Origin: Alkalithermobacter paradoxus
Lineage (GTDB): Bacteria; Bacillota; Clostridia; Peptostreptococcales; Peptostreptococcaceae
NCBI GenBank assembly: GCA_002029295.1
Contig: MZGW01000002.1
Coordinates: forward strand, 281,701-345,700
Reading direction: 5' to 3'
DNA length: 64,000 bases
Position 1 is the first letter of the stretch. Each line of letters starts with the position of its first letter. The notes under the pieces were generated by a model. That model had not been told where the DNA came from and did not search any database. It was given only the letters and a program-made list of their open reading frames with translations. This document shows positions 45,161 through 52,864 of this stretch, one piece after another. A program made the position numbers and the translations under genes.

Positions 45161-46264
45161 GTGTTTGAACTGAGTAAATATATTGAACCTATAAAATCAA
45201 GTGGAAATGGAATTGTTTTTGCACCAACAAATGGGGTAGGACTTGGTCATCTTACAAGAACACTGAGCATTGCTAAAAGAGTAAAAAAACTGGATCCTAG
45301 AAGAGAAATAATATTTTTTTCTACAAGTCCAGCTATGCACTTAGTTTTAGAAGAGGGTTTTTTTGGATATCACCTTCCCTCAAAAGAACTATTCCCTAAA
45401 GACACTACACCAAGGCAGTGGGATCATCTATTACAAGAACATTTAATGATGATATTTAAGTCACACAGACCAAGTGTATTAGTTTTTGATGGAGCATATC
45501 CATACAATGGGCTTATTAATTCGATGAAAGAAGCACAATTAAAAGGAGCTTGGATAAAGAGACATGAATATAAGGGGATAACTGAAAGTATATCAATAGA
45601 TAGAGAAAGATATTTTAATCATATAATAAAAACTAGAGAAGCAGGAAAACATTCATTAGTAGAAAAAAATGGGTATTATTATTGTGATCCTCCTATTTTG
45701 TTGGAAGAAAAAGAACTTTTAGATGCAAATGAAATAAGAAGGCAATGGAAAATCCCAAACGAGTATAAAATTGTTTACGTACAGCTAGGAGCAGGAAATA
45801 TTAATGACATTAAGTCTACGATATATATTATACTTAATATTTTAAGGAAAAGGGAAGACATATTCATAGTTATAGGAGAGTCTATAATAGGGAAAAGGCT
45901 AAATATTGCTGATGAAAGAATACAAGTGATTAGAGATTATCCAAACTCAAGGTATTTTAAGGCTTTTGATTTAGCTATATCGGCAGCTGGATATAACACT
46001 TATCATGAATTGATGCACTTTGGGGTACCATCAATTTTAGTTCCTAATATATATACAGAAGCAGATGATCAGATATCAAGAGCTATGTATGCACAAAATA
46101 TAGGAGCAGCAATTTCTTTGATAAATCCAACAGAAGTAGATTTTGAAAAAGCAATTGAGAAAGCACTCGATCCAGAAAATAATAATAAAATGAAAAGTGC
46201 TGCAAAATCTTTGATGAGTGAAAATGGAGCTGATCAGGTAGCTGAGCTATTGTTACAAATCTAA
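45161..46264 (+). CDS. MurG-like GT-B glycosyltransferase
   Basis: Up to 367 residues. The start is uncertain: GTG 45161 touches the AAAAAGGGGGTG ribosome site, while CTG 45170 is spaced correctly; I keep the longer frame. The N-terminal NGVGLGHLTRTLSIAKRVKK and C-terminal DLAISAAGYNTYHELMHFGV match the donor and acceptor halves of GT-B enzymes of the MurG/family-28 style. It likely adds a sugar to a surface polymer, perhaps the one fed by the dehydrogenase. The next gene starts 25 bases later. Confidence 0.78.
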   Translation: MFELSKYIEPIKSSGNGIVFAPTNGVGLGHLTRTLSIAKRVKKLDPRREIIFFSTSPAMHLVLEEGFFGYHLPSKELFPKDTTPRQWDHLLQEHLMMIFKSHRPSVLVFDGAYPYNGLINSMKEAQLKGAWIKRHEYKGITESISIDRERYFNHIIKTREAGKHSLVEKNGYYYCDPPILLEEKELLDANEIRRQWKIPNEYKIVYVQLGAGNINDIKSTIYIILNILRKREDIFIVIGESIIGKRLNIADERIQVIRDYPNSRYFKAFDLAISAAGYNTYHELMHFGVPSILVPNIYTEADDQISRAMYAQNIGAAISLINPTEVDFEKAIEKALDPENNNKMKSAAKSLMSENGADQVAELLLQI

Positions 46265-46288
46265 GCTCCATATAAAGGGGAGATTGGT

Positions 46289-47581
46289 TTGAAAGCTAAT
46301 TACACATACAATGAAGGATTACTAAAATTATATTTTACAATTGATGAAGATGACACACCTATTTATCAGAATATAAAAATGGTTAAAAACATTGTTGAAA
46401 TAAAACTTCCTAAAGATCTAGATATAAATAAAGTTCATCCTGATATATTAGCACTCAGTATTATACTCATAAGTTATCCATTTATAAAAAGTAAACTAAC
46501 ATTACCATTTGGAGTAAGCAAGGTTTTCCACGACCATTTTGAAGATGTTGGAAGAAAAGAAATATTTCCTATAGATTATAATCTTAAGCCAAGAGAAGTA
46601 CCTTTAAACGGTGTACCAGCCTTAGCATACAGTGGAGGTATAGACTCGACTGCAGCACTAACACTTATGCCTAGAACAACTGTTGCAGTATTTTTGGACA
46701 GAATACAGCCGGAAGCTAAAAAAAATATATATAACAAAGAAGCTGCTCATTATGCTTGTAAATCGTTAAGAAAGCTTGGAAGAAGTGTATATATGATAGA
46801 AAGTGATTTAGAGTATATTAGAGAACCTGTAGGGTTTCCAGTAGATATAGCAGTTGCTGTTCCTATACTTCTATTGGCTGATTATATAGGATTTGATAGT
46901 GTTGCTTTTGGCACACTATCGGGTGCATATAAAATATACAATCCTACATTTAGAGAATATTCTAAGGCATTCCATTATAGATTGTGGGGTAAATGTTTTG
47001 AAATTATAGGAATACCTTTTAATCAAGTAACATTAGGATTAACTGAGATATGTTCCACTAAAATAGCTATTAAATCGCCTTATTATGACTTTACACAATC
47101 GTGTATGAGAGGAAAAATAAAAAATCCTTGTTTGGGGTGTTGGAAATGTTTTAGAAAAATATTATTGATGAAGATTCTATCTCAAGAAGATATAGACGAT
47201 ATGCTTTTAGATAAGTTATTTAAAAGCAATGTACAATATTCTTTGTTTAAATTTCCTATTAAAGAAGAGAGCACTATTGCGTATATTTGTTCGAGATACA
47301 AAGGAGAGCATTTTTTAATGAGTTTATTAAATAAAGCAACACAAGGAGATACTCTAAGTTTAGATTGGGCAGAGAAATGGTATAGCCATTCTATAGAAAT
47401 ATTACCGGAAAAGTATCGTAATTTTGTTAGAACCCAAATAGTAAAATATGTTGATGTTATGACTGAAAACGAAGAAAATTATATGAAAAATTTAGATTTA
47501 TATGAACTGACAAAATCTGAAGCCTATAAAAAAAATGTTGATAATTTTATAAAGGCTCTGAAAGAGTATAATAATTTGTAG
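46289..47581 (+). CDS. PP-loop ATP-pyrophosphatase with Cys cluster (possibly DUF6395)
   Basis: 430 residues from TTG 46289 behind AAAGGGGAG. The PP-loop YSGGIDSTAAL sits at ~114-124; downstream, SCMRGKIKNPCLGCWKCFRK (~271-290) looks like a metal-binding cluster. Such proteins adenylate a substrate with ATP, as in ExsB/QueC and N-type amidotransferases. I recall a family named DUF6395 with this layout but cannot verify it. In this operon it may make or modify an unusual sugar or amide; that is inference from context. A bidirectional terminator follows. Confidence 0.68.
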   Translation: MKANYTYNEGLLKLYFTIDEDDTPIYQNIKMVKNIVEIKLPKDLDINKVHPDILALSIILISYPFIKSKLTLPFGVSKVFHDHFEDVGRKEIFPIDYNLKPREVPLNGVPALAYSGGIDSTAALTLMPRTTVAVFLDRIQPEAKKNIYNKEAAHYACKSLRKLGRSVYMIESDLEYIREPVGFPVDIAVAVPILLLADYIGFDSVAFGTLSGAYKIYNPTFREYSKAFHYRLWGKCFEIIGIPFNQVTLGLTEICSTKIAIKSPYYDFTQSCMRGKIKNPCLGCWKCFRKILLMKILSQEDIDDMLLDKLFKSNVQYSLFKFPIKEESTIAYICSRYKGEHFLMSLLNKATQGDTLSLDWAEKWYSHSIEILPEKYRNFVRTQIVKYVDVMTENEENYMKNLDLYELTKSEAYKKNVDNFIKALKEYNNL

Positions 47582-47584
47582 TAC

Positions 47585-47625
47585 AATAAAGTGTGTACTT
47601 ATACGTATTAGGTACACACTTTATT
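47585..47625. terminator. Bidirectional terminator between the PP-loop gene and the small minus-strand gene
   Basis: AATAAAGTGTGTAC / GTACACACTTTATT perfect arms with a 13-base loop. Confidence 0.85.
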
Positions 47626-47632
47626 ATTAATA

Positions 47633-47836
47633 TTATTTATTTATCTTCTTTAAAACTTGATCTAATTTTTTCTTTTGATTATCATTAAGTAATGTTTTCA
47701 ACTTTTCAAGAATCTTGGCTTGCTCTTCAGAGTTTTTTCCTTTACTAAGATTTTTTAATTCATTTAGCAGTTCATCTTCAGATTTACCTTCATATTTATT
47801 TTTGATTTTTTTTAGTTTCTCCTTATCCATTTTCAT
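47633..47836 (-). CDS. Small lysine-rich helical protein, unknown
   Basis: 67 residues from ATG 47836 behind GAGGGGGTG; the longer frame to 47872 starts before that site. Highly charged and helical (KEKLKKIKNKYEGKSEDELL, later LKTLLNDNQKKKLDQVLKKI). On the minus strand, AC, 17 bases and CATATACAT precede it (close to, not exactly, the sigma-K pattern), back-to-back with the promoter of the divergent gene at 47953. Function unknown; possibly made late in sporulation. Confidence 0.65.
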   Translation of the reverse strand: MKMDKEKLKKIKNKYEGKSEDELLNELKNLSKGKNSEEQAKILEKLKTLLNDNQKKKLDQVLKKINK

Positions 47837-47886
47837 AGATACACCCCCTCTTTTTATATGTATATGAAACAATCAAAAAAAAAGTA

Positions 47887-47914
47887 ACCAAATTAAGAAA
47901 AACAACATAATATA
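47887..47914 (+). promoter_or_regulatory. Sigma-K-like promoter of the helical protein gene at 47953
   Basis: AC (47887), 17-base spacer, CATAATATA (47906-47914): exact match to AC-N17-CATAnnnTA. The minus-strand gene has a near match whose -35 (GT at 47884 on the plus strand) lies three bases away. Confidence 0.6.
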
Positions 47915-47952
47915 TAGAATGAATAATACTATTTAATAGGAGGTGTTATGTA

Positions 47953-48477
47953 TTGGATAATAAGGCATTGTTAATAGGATTATCTATATTATTACTAAAA
48001 GATGGAAATATTAAAGATATAGTTAAAGATAATAAGTTTAGAGGTTTAATAGATTTAGATGATGAGAGTATGGAAAGAAGTATAGAACTTTTATCTAGAA
48101 GCAAAAAGTATGTTAATAAGGAAGAAAGAATATTGCTTAGTAGAGCTGAAAATGCACTAGAATTAGTACATAAGATAAGAAAATTAAATAATGTAGAGGA
48201 AATAGATGAAGGTGTAGATAAATTAGAATTCTTTAGAAGTATGGATAAAAAAGACAAAAGAGATATGATGATAAAGGAAATGATAGATATTCTACCTGAA
48301 GGAAGCAAAAGAAATATAAGTAAAGCTTTAGATATTAGGAGCAAAATTTCATTGCTAAAATCTTTAGTGGATTTAGGTGATGGAGAGGGCTTGCTTAACT
48401 CTAAAAATATAGGAAATATGAAAATGCTTGGAGAATTATTCAGAGAACAAAAGCAAGAAGAGAAAGAAGAAATATAA
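47953..48477 (+). CDS. Helical protein of unknown function with sigma-K-like promoter
   Basis: 174 residues from TTG 47953, nine bases after AGGAGGTG; an ATG at 47947 is in another frame. Mostly charged helices (DLDDESMERSIELLSRSKKY, then EFFRSMDKKDKRDMMIKEMI) without membrane or signal segments. Not recognised. The exact sigma-K-like promoter suggests mother-cell expression late in sporulation. Its C-terminus (FREQKQEEKEEI) is acidic and polar. Confidence 0.68.
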   Translation: MDNKALLIGLSILLLKDGNIKDIVKDNKFRGLIDLDDESMERSIELLSRSKKYVNKEERILLSRAENALELVHKIRKLNNVEEIDEGVDKLEFFRSMDKKDKRDMMIKEMIDILPEGSKRNISKALDIRSKISLLKSLVDLGDGEGLLNSKNIGNMKMLGELFREQKQEEKEEI

Positions 48478-48564
48478 AACTGTAAAATATGTTTAAAATT
48501 TTCATAAATTTCCATGTGAAAATAGTTTTAAAAAATTACAAATTGGTATATAATAATAACAAAT

Positions 48565-48778
48565 AAATCACATCCTGAAGTATTCGTATATGCCTATATA
48601 AATTCAACCTACAAATTGTATACGGGAGCTTGAGTTCTATACTGGATGACATGCCACCTTAGGAAGTGGAAGACAGAATGTATAGACAAAGCACCCACCT
48701 AGGTGAACCTGGGTGTGAATTTAGTAGGTAAACGGTACTTCGGGTTAAAGAGGCTCAAAATGAGCCTCTTTTTATTTT
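48565..48778 (+). ncRNA. ssrS: Probable 6S RNA
   Basis: About 200 nt. Closing stem CCTGAAGTA / TACTTCGGG (48574, 48736), a second stem AACCTAC / GTAGGT (48606, 48724), then a large asymmetric bubble. The bubble contains an arm TCTATAC / GTATAGA (48636, 48680) with inner CCAC / GTGG, and a 3'-side hairpin CACCCA / TGGGTG (48692-48715). This closed stem, bubble and 3' bubble hairpin layout matches 6S RNA, which holds sigma-A RNA polymerase. A terminator AGAGGCTC-AAAA-TGAGCCTCT plus Ts ends it, and TATAAT is upstream. No covariance search was possible. Confidence 0.55.
48749..48776 (+). terminator. Terminator of the 6S-like RNA
   Basis: AAGAGGCTCA / TGAGCCTCTT stem with AAA loop and a T run. 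Confidence 0.88.
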
Positions 48779-48792
48779 GCATTAAAATATTA

Positions 48793-48820
48793 TTGACAAA
48801 CTGTGAATATAATTTATAAA
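48793..48820 (+). promoter_or_regulatory. Sigma-A-like promoter for the propeller gene
   Basis: TTGACA (48793-48798), 16-base spacer, TATAAA (48815-48820). Confidence 0.55.
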
Positions 48821-48847
48821 GTATCTGTTTCTAAAGGGGGTGTAGGG

Positions 48848-50260
48848 ATGGATTTAAATCAATTTAAGAAATATATAATAAATAAAGATTCAAATATATA
48901 TTCATTTTTCATAAAAGATAATATTTTATATATGGAAATTATCAAGGAACATAAGTTGATAGACACAAAAATTATCGTAGAAAATATAAAATGTTTTTGT
49001 GTTGAAGATTATGGTGAGTGTATAAACATAGTGTATGTGGATTTATTGGGAAATCTAGTGTATTTAAGATATTCAGATGTAGACATAAAAAAAGATAATT
49101 TATTAATGTTAGATATAGAAAATAACAGATTTAAGAACATAAAATTCATTATAAGTGATAAAAATTTAAATATATTTATACTTACCTCGAAGATGGAATT
49201 AGGTAGTAGATATAGTCTTATTCACTATTTAATTAGCAATAATACTTTAGAGAAATACAAATTAGGAGAAGTTGTAGATGATGAATATGATGTTTATGCT
49301 ATTGATGTAGATAGTGAAAGTAATATACATTTAATATATAGGTCTTTTGATAGTGATAAGGTACAATTATATTATAGAATGTTCAAAAAGTCTTATAAAA
49401 GATGGTTAATTCCTGATAAAATAAGTGATAGAAACTCAGATACTAGGCATATGAATTTGATTATTGATACAAATGATTATATACATATATTTTGGTCATC
49501 AATCAAAGGAAAAAGAATGAATTCAAATTACATATTTAAAAAGGTAGATAGAAATTCACTTTCAAATTGGCAAACATCTGATAGTTTCAAACCTATAATG
49601 GGAGAGTTTGAAGATCCTATATTAATTCAATTAAACGATGATATAAAGCTTTTTTGGAAACAAAGTAATAAATCATACTGCATAAAAGCAAAAGTTGGAG
49701 AATATATGTGGGATAACATAAAAACATCAAATTATAGTATAAATTATGATTTAGAACATAGTATATACACAGAAAAAAAATGTAACAATATAGATGCTAA
49801 ATGTTTTACGCCCGTAGCAAATGAGATAGCTGAAACGGCTATGCTTAATATGAAGATGGAAGAATTAAATACATTAGAAGAATTTAATATTAGTTTAAAT
49901 AAACAAAACTTATGCTTTGATTTTGAGAGTATGATTATTGAACATAGTAGAGATATAAATCCTTATATTCGAGCAAGTAACATAATTTCTGATATACTTT
50001 CTAAAGAAGAGGTGTTATCGAAGGAAGATTTCGACTATGAAATAAAAAGAATAAATAAAGAATTAAGATCACTTGAATATGAATTTGAGCAAGATATAAA
50101 TGATCTTAGAAAAAATTACTTCAAGCTAAGCGAAAAAATTGAACTTCTATCAGTTCAAAATCGTAAACGTCATGAAAAATCACAAGGATATTTATATTAT
50201 AATAAATTAAGAGGATATATAAAAAATATAATGGTATTACTAAAGGCTGGGAGAGATTAG
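48848..50260 (+). CDS. Beta-propeller-like protein with C-terminal coiled coil (paralogue 1)
   Basis: 470 residues from ATG 48848 behind AAAGGGGGTGTAGGG. The first ~310 residues hold repeated ~50-residue units with the pattern N-x-I-H-hydrophobic-x-Y/W (SNIHLIYRSF, DYIHIFWSSI, NLNIFILTSK), like blades of a sialidase-type propeller. The C-terminal ~120 residues are a long charged coiled coil (INKELRSLEYEFEQDINDLR). No signal peptide. It resembles the proteins at 51674 and 55271. I do not know its function; a scaffold on a spore or cell surface is one possibility. No catalytic sialidase Asp-box is seen. Confidence 0.6.
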   Translation: MDLNQFKKYIINKDSNIYSFFIKDNILYMEIIKEHKLIDTKIIVENIKCFCVEDYGECINIVYVDLLGNLVYLRYSDVDIKKDNLLMLDIENNRFKNIKFIISDKNLNIFILTSKMELGSRYSLIHYLISNNTLEKYKLGEVVDDEYDVYAIDVDSESNIHLIYRSFDSDKVQLYYRMFKKSYKRWLIPDKISDRNSDTRHMNLIIDTNDYIHIFWSSIKGKRMNSNYIFKKVDRNSLSNWQTSDSFKPIMGEFEDPILIQLNDDIKLFWKQSNKSYCIKAKVGEYMWDNIKTSNYSINYDLEHSIYTEKKCNNIDAKCFTPVANEIAETAMLNMKMEELNTLEEFNISLNKQNLCFDFESMIIEHSRDINPYIRASNIISDILSKEEVLSKEDFDYEIKRINKELRSLEYEFEQDINDLRKNYFKLSEKIELLSVQNRKRHEKSQGYLYYNKLRGYIKNIMVLLKAGRD

Positions 50261-50270
50261 TAAGTAGCCT

Positions 50271-50861
50271 TTAGTAATTAAGCAGTGCAAATGAATATCT
50301 TTTTTTAAGAATAGATTCTATTAGAGGTTGGAGAATTGATAGTGTTTGTTCTGTTTCATGAAGTAATATTATAGCACCATCATGAAGATTGTTTAAAACA
50401 TTATTTATTATTTTTTCTGGTTCATGTTCTAATTCCCAATCTCTACTGTCTATGCTCCATAATATTATTTCCATATTTAAATTATTTACAACACGCAATG
50501 TATTATCATTAAAGCAGCCGAAGGGGGGTCTGAAAAATTTAGTTTTGTGATGTGTATAATTATGAATGTTATTGTTTTGAAGATTTATCTCGTTACATTG
50601 TTCAATATATGATAGACTTGAAAAATGTGGGTGTGTATATGAATGGTTTCCTATAATATGTCCGTCCGCCAAAAGCTGTGCTATGTCGTTAGATTTAGAG
50701 TCATCCATATAAATACCGCAAAAGAAAAAGTGGGCTTTAATATTATAAAAATTAAGTATATTTAGTATGGCTTTCAAATGGCTACTAGGCCCATCGTCGA
50801 AGGTTAAATAAACAATTTTTTGTCCATAATGAGGTTTTCTACGTATGAGATTATTTTTCAT
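50271..50861 (-). CDS. Polysaccharide deacetylase (NodB-type)
   Basis: 196 residues from ATG 50861, behind TTGGAGG; the longer frame overlaps the glycosyltransferase and is not used. Metal-binding block YLTFDDGPSSH (D-D), HSYTHPHFS (H-x3-H), RPPFG and LLHET complete the NodB catalytic set, so an active deacetylase of N-acetylated sugars is expected. No N-terminal signal peptide or anchor is visible in this frame. It follows the GT2 gene by 19 bases, so the two act on the same polymer or at the same site. Confidence 0.87.
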   Translation of the reverse strand: MKNNLIRRKPHYGQKIVYLTFDDGPSSHLKAILNILNFYNIKAHFFFCGIYMDDSKSNDIAQLLADGHIIGNHSYTHPHFSSLSYIEQCNEINLQNNNIHNYTHHKTKFFRPPFGCFNDNTLRVVNNLNMEIILWSIDSRDWELEHEPEKIINNVLNNLHDGAIILLHETEQTLSILQPLIESILKKRYSFALLNY

Positions 50862-50880
50862 AAATTCCTCCAATTTATAC

Positions 50881-51582
50881 CTATAAATTATACCTTGAAA
50901 TATTTTTTCTGATTTCGTTTGTACACCAGGTTTTCTCGTATATATCAACTGCTTTACTATAGCTTTTAAAATGTGCTCTAGTTTTAACAAGTGGTTTATC
51001 TATATACAAGAATTCATATTTCATACCTAGCCTTATCCACAAGTCATAATCTTCTAGATATTTATAACTTTCGTTAAAAAGACCGACGTTAAATAAGCAA
51101 TCTCTTCGTAGCATTACACTAGAAGTATTTATATAGTTTGTATAAAGTAAATATTTAAAAGCAGACTCATGATCTTTAAAACTCTTGCATTTGTAATATC
51201 TATAAATAGAATCTAAGTTATTATTTGAAATATAAAAATCTGAGTATATTAAACCGATGTTTTTATTTTTCGAGAATTCATTTAATTGAATATCAATTTT
51301 ATCTTCAATAAATGCATCATCTGAATCTAGAAAGCATATATACTCTCCAGTAGAATGCTTTATACCTAGATTTCTAGCACTAGCAGGACCTTTATTATCC
51401 TGATAATAATATTTTATAACATCTGTATACTGACTAAGGACATATTTAGTATTATCTACTGATCCATCGTCAACAATGATTATTTCTATATTTGTATATG
51501 TTTGGTTTAACACACTATCTATTGCATTGGATATAAATCTAGCATAATTATAAGTTGGTATGATCACACTTACCTTAGACAT
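50881..51582 (-). CDS. GT2-family glycosyltransferase
   Basis: 233 residues, ATG 51582 behind AAAGGAG. Complete GT-A signature VSVIIPTYNYARFISNAIDS, IIIVDDGSVDNT (the DxD precursor) and FLDSDDAF (DxD for Mn-UDP-sugar). Cytoplasmic glycosyltransferase for a surface glycan; donor and acceptor unknown. First of a two-gene minus-strand unit with the deacetylase. Confidence 0.88.
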   Translation of the reverse strand: MSKVSVIIPTYNYARFISNAIDSVLNQTYTNIEIIIVDDGSVDNTKYVLSQYTDVIKYYYQDNKGPASARNLGIKHSTGEYICFLDSDDAFIEDKIDIQLNEFSKNKNIGLIYSDFYISNNNLDSIYRYYKCKSFKDHESAFKYLLYTNYINTSSVMLRRDCLFNVGLFNESYKYLEDYDLWIRLGMKYEFLYIDKPLVKTRAHFKSYSKAVDIYEKTWCTNEIRKNISRYNL

Positions 51583-51673
51583 ATGCGAAATCTCCTTTTA
51601 AAATTTATATTCGTATTATCATTAAATTACATACATATATATTAATATTATATAAAAAAAGGAGAAAAAGGTT

Positions 51674-52726
51674 ATGAATAAGATGATTGTTATAAATTCA
51701 CATAATCCTAGCATCTCAAATATTTATTATGAAGATAGCTCTCTATATATAAGGTCAAGAGATAGCAATAATATACTGATGGATACTGTAGAAAAATACG
51801 ATATAAGCTTAGACTGTAAAAATAATATTCACATAGTTTGTTCAACGTATAATGGGGAACTATATTACTTAACATATGTAAACAATATATGGGAAAAGAA
51901 TATCTTGAAAAAATTAGGAAAAGGTAGTGTGGTAAAATATCTAAAAATAATAAATTTAAAAAATATAGTGCATATATTTTACTACTTACAAAATAAGAAT
52001 TATAATATCTCACAAAAGTTGATTCACGTATATGGGTATTCCAAAAACTGGAGGGTAAATCATATTAATGTAGATTCATTGATGGAAGATAACAATGTAT
52101 ACTTTATTGATACAAATGAAAAAGAACAAATATTTATATTATCGAAAATCATGAAAGGTGCTCAGAAAGAATTAGCACTTATTATATATTCAAATGAAAT
52201 AAATAGATGGGAATTGCCATTTAGTCTGGAATTGAGAAAAGGGAATATCAGGGTGAAAAATTTCCTTATAGACTCTAAAAATAATATTCACATAGTATAT
52301 ATAAAGGATGAGGAAACTGATAATACGTATTATTCATACAAAAATATATACGAACCAAGCGATTGGAATACCCATTTGATTGGGAATATAAATGGCACAG
52401 CACTTAAGATATTTGAGATAAAAAACCAAGTTATAATAATATCTAAAAGTAACAACTTATACACAAAGAGGGTATGTAAATTTGATAAAAATCAACTAAA
52501 CACTATTGATATTCAGTTGGACACTGCTGTAGACATTGTATGCCTAGGAAGAGAATTTAATAACAAATATATAGATACTTACGGAATAATAAAAAATGAT
52601 AGTGTATATCTTCTAGGTGTTGATGATTTAAATGATAATAAAAATGGATATATTGATAATAGTTGTAACGAGGCAGGTTCATATAAGGAAAGTATATTCA
52701 GAAGAATAATGAATTTTATAAAATAA
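51674..52726 (+). CDS. Beta-propeller-like protein (paralogue 2)
   Basis: 350 residues, ATG after AAAAGGAGAAA. Repeated blade-like units with the same signature as paralogue 1 (NNIHIVCSTY, NIVHIFYYLQ, NNIHIVYIKD), spaced 50-140 residues, filling the whole chain except the polar C-terminal tail. No signal peptide or membrane helix. The divergent GT2 and deacetylase genes share the intergenic region. Its terminator has been interrupted by an IS element. Confidence 0.6.
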   Translation: MNKMIVINSHNPSISNIYYEDSSLYIRSRDSNNILMDTVEKYDISLDCKNNIHIVCSTYNGELYYLTYVNNIWEKNILKKLGKGSVVKYLKIINLKNIVHIFYYLQNKNYNISQKLIHVYGYSKNWRVNHINVDSLMEDNNVYFIDTNEKEQIFILSKIMKGAQKELALIIYSNEINRWELPFSLELRKGNIRVKNFLIDSKNNIHIVYIKDEETDNTYYSYKNIYEPSDWNTHLIGNINGTALKIFEIKNQVIIISKSNNLYTKRVCKFDKNQLNTIDIQLDTAVDIVCLGREFNNKYIDTYGIIKNDSVYLLGVDDLNDNKNGYIDNSCNEAGSYKESIFRRIMNFIK

Positions 52727-52732
52727 AAGAAG

Positions 52733-52741
52733 GCTCAAGAG
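52733..52741 (+). repeat. Left 9 bp target-site duplication of the IS4-type element
   Basis: GCTCAAGAG, repeated at 54145-54153. Removing the IS and one copy restores AAAAGAAG-GCTCAAGAG-CCTTCTTTT, a perfect terminator hairpin serving the genes on both sides. Confidence 0.9.
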
Positions 52742-52804
52742 TTCTAGTGTTGCATTAAAGAAATAAATGTAACTTGACAATGGAAAAAATTATGTGATGA
52801 AAAA

Positions 52805-52859
52805 AAGAACCTCCTTTGATTTAATGGAAGTACGCCAATACAACCAATAAAGGAGGTTC
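52805..52859 (+). promoter_or_regulatory. Hairpin that sequesters the transposase ribosome site
   Basis: AGAACCTCCTTT (52805-52816) is the exact 12-base complement of AAAGGAGGTTCT (52848-52859), which contains the Shine-Dalgarno sequence five bases before the ATG at 52865. Transcripts entering from outside would fold and block translation. Confidence 0.7.
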
Positions 52860-52864
52860 TTTCT

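Larger units (their letters stand above)
48478..48847. other. 370 bp region: structured RNA gene and promoter of the next gene
   Basis: Contains a TATAAT box (48549-48554), the probable 6S RNA with its terminator, and a sigma-A-like promoter for the propeller gene. I found no protein gene in it. Confidence 0.65.

Noticed and set aside
48565..48778. Alternative identities of the structured RNA (tmRNA, RNase P RNA, SRP RNA)
   Set aside because: Too short for the first two and lacking their signature loops; the SRP apical GGAA/AGCA-type domain is not present.
51590..51673. Sigma-E/K-like CATACATAT box before the second propeller gene
   Set aside because: No AC or ATA element at the right spacing; such A/T-rich strings occur by chance here.
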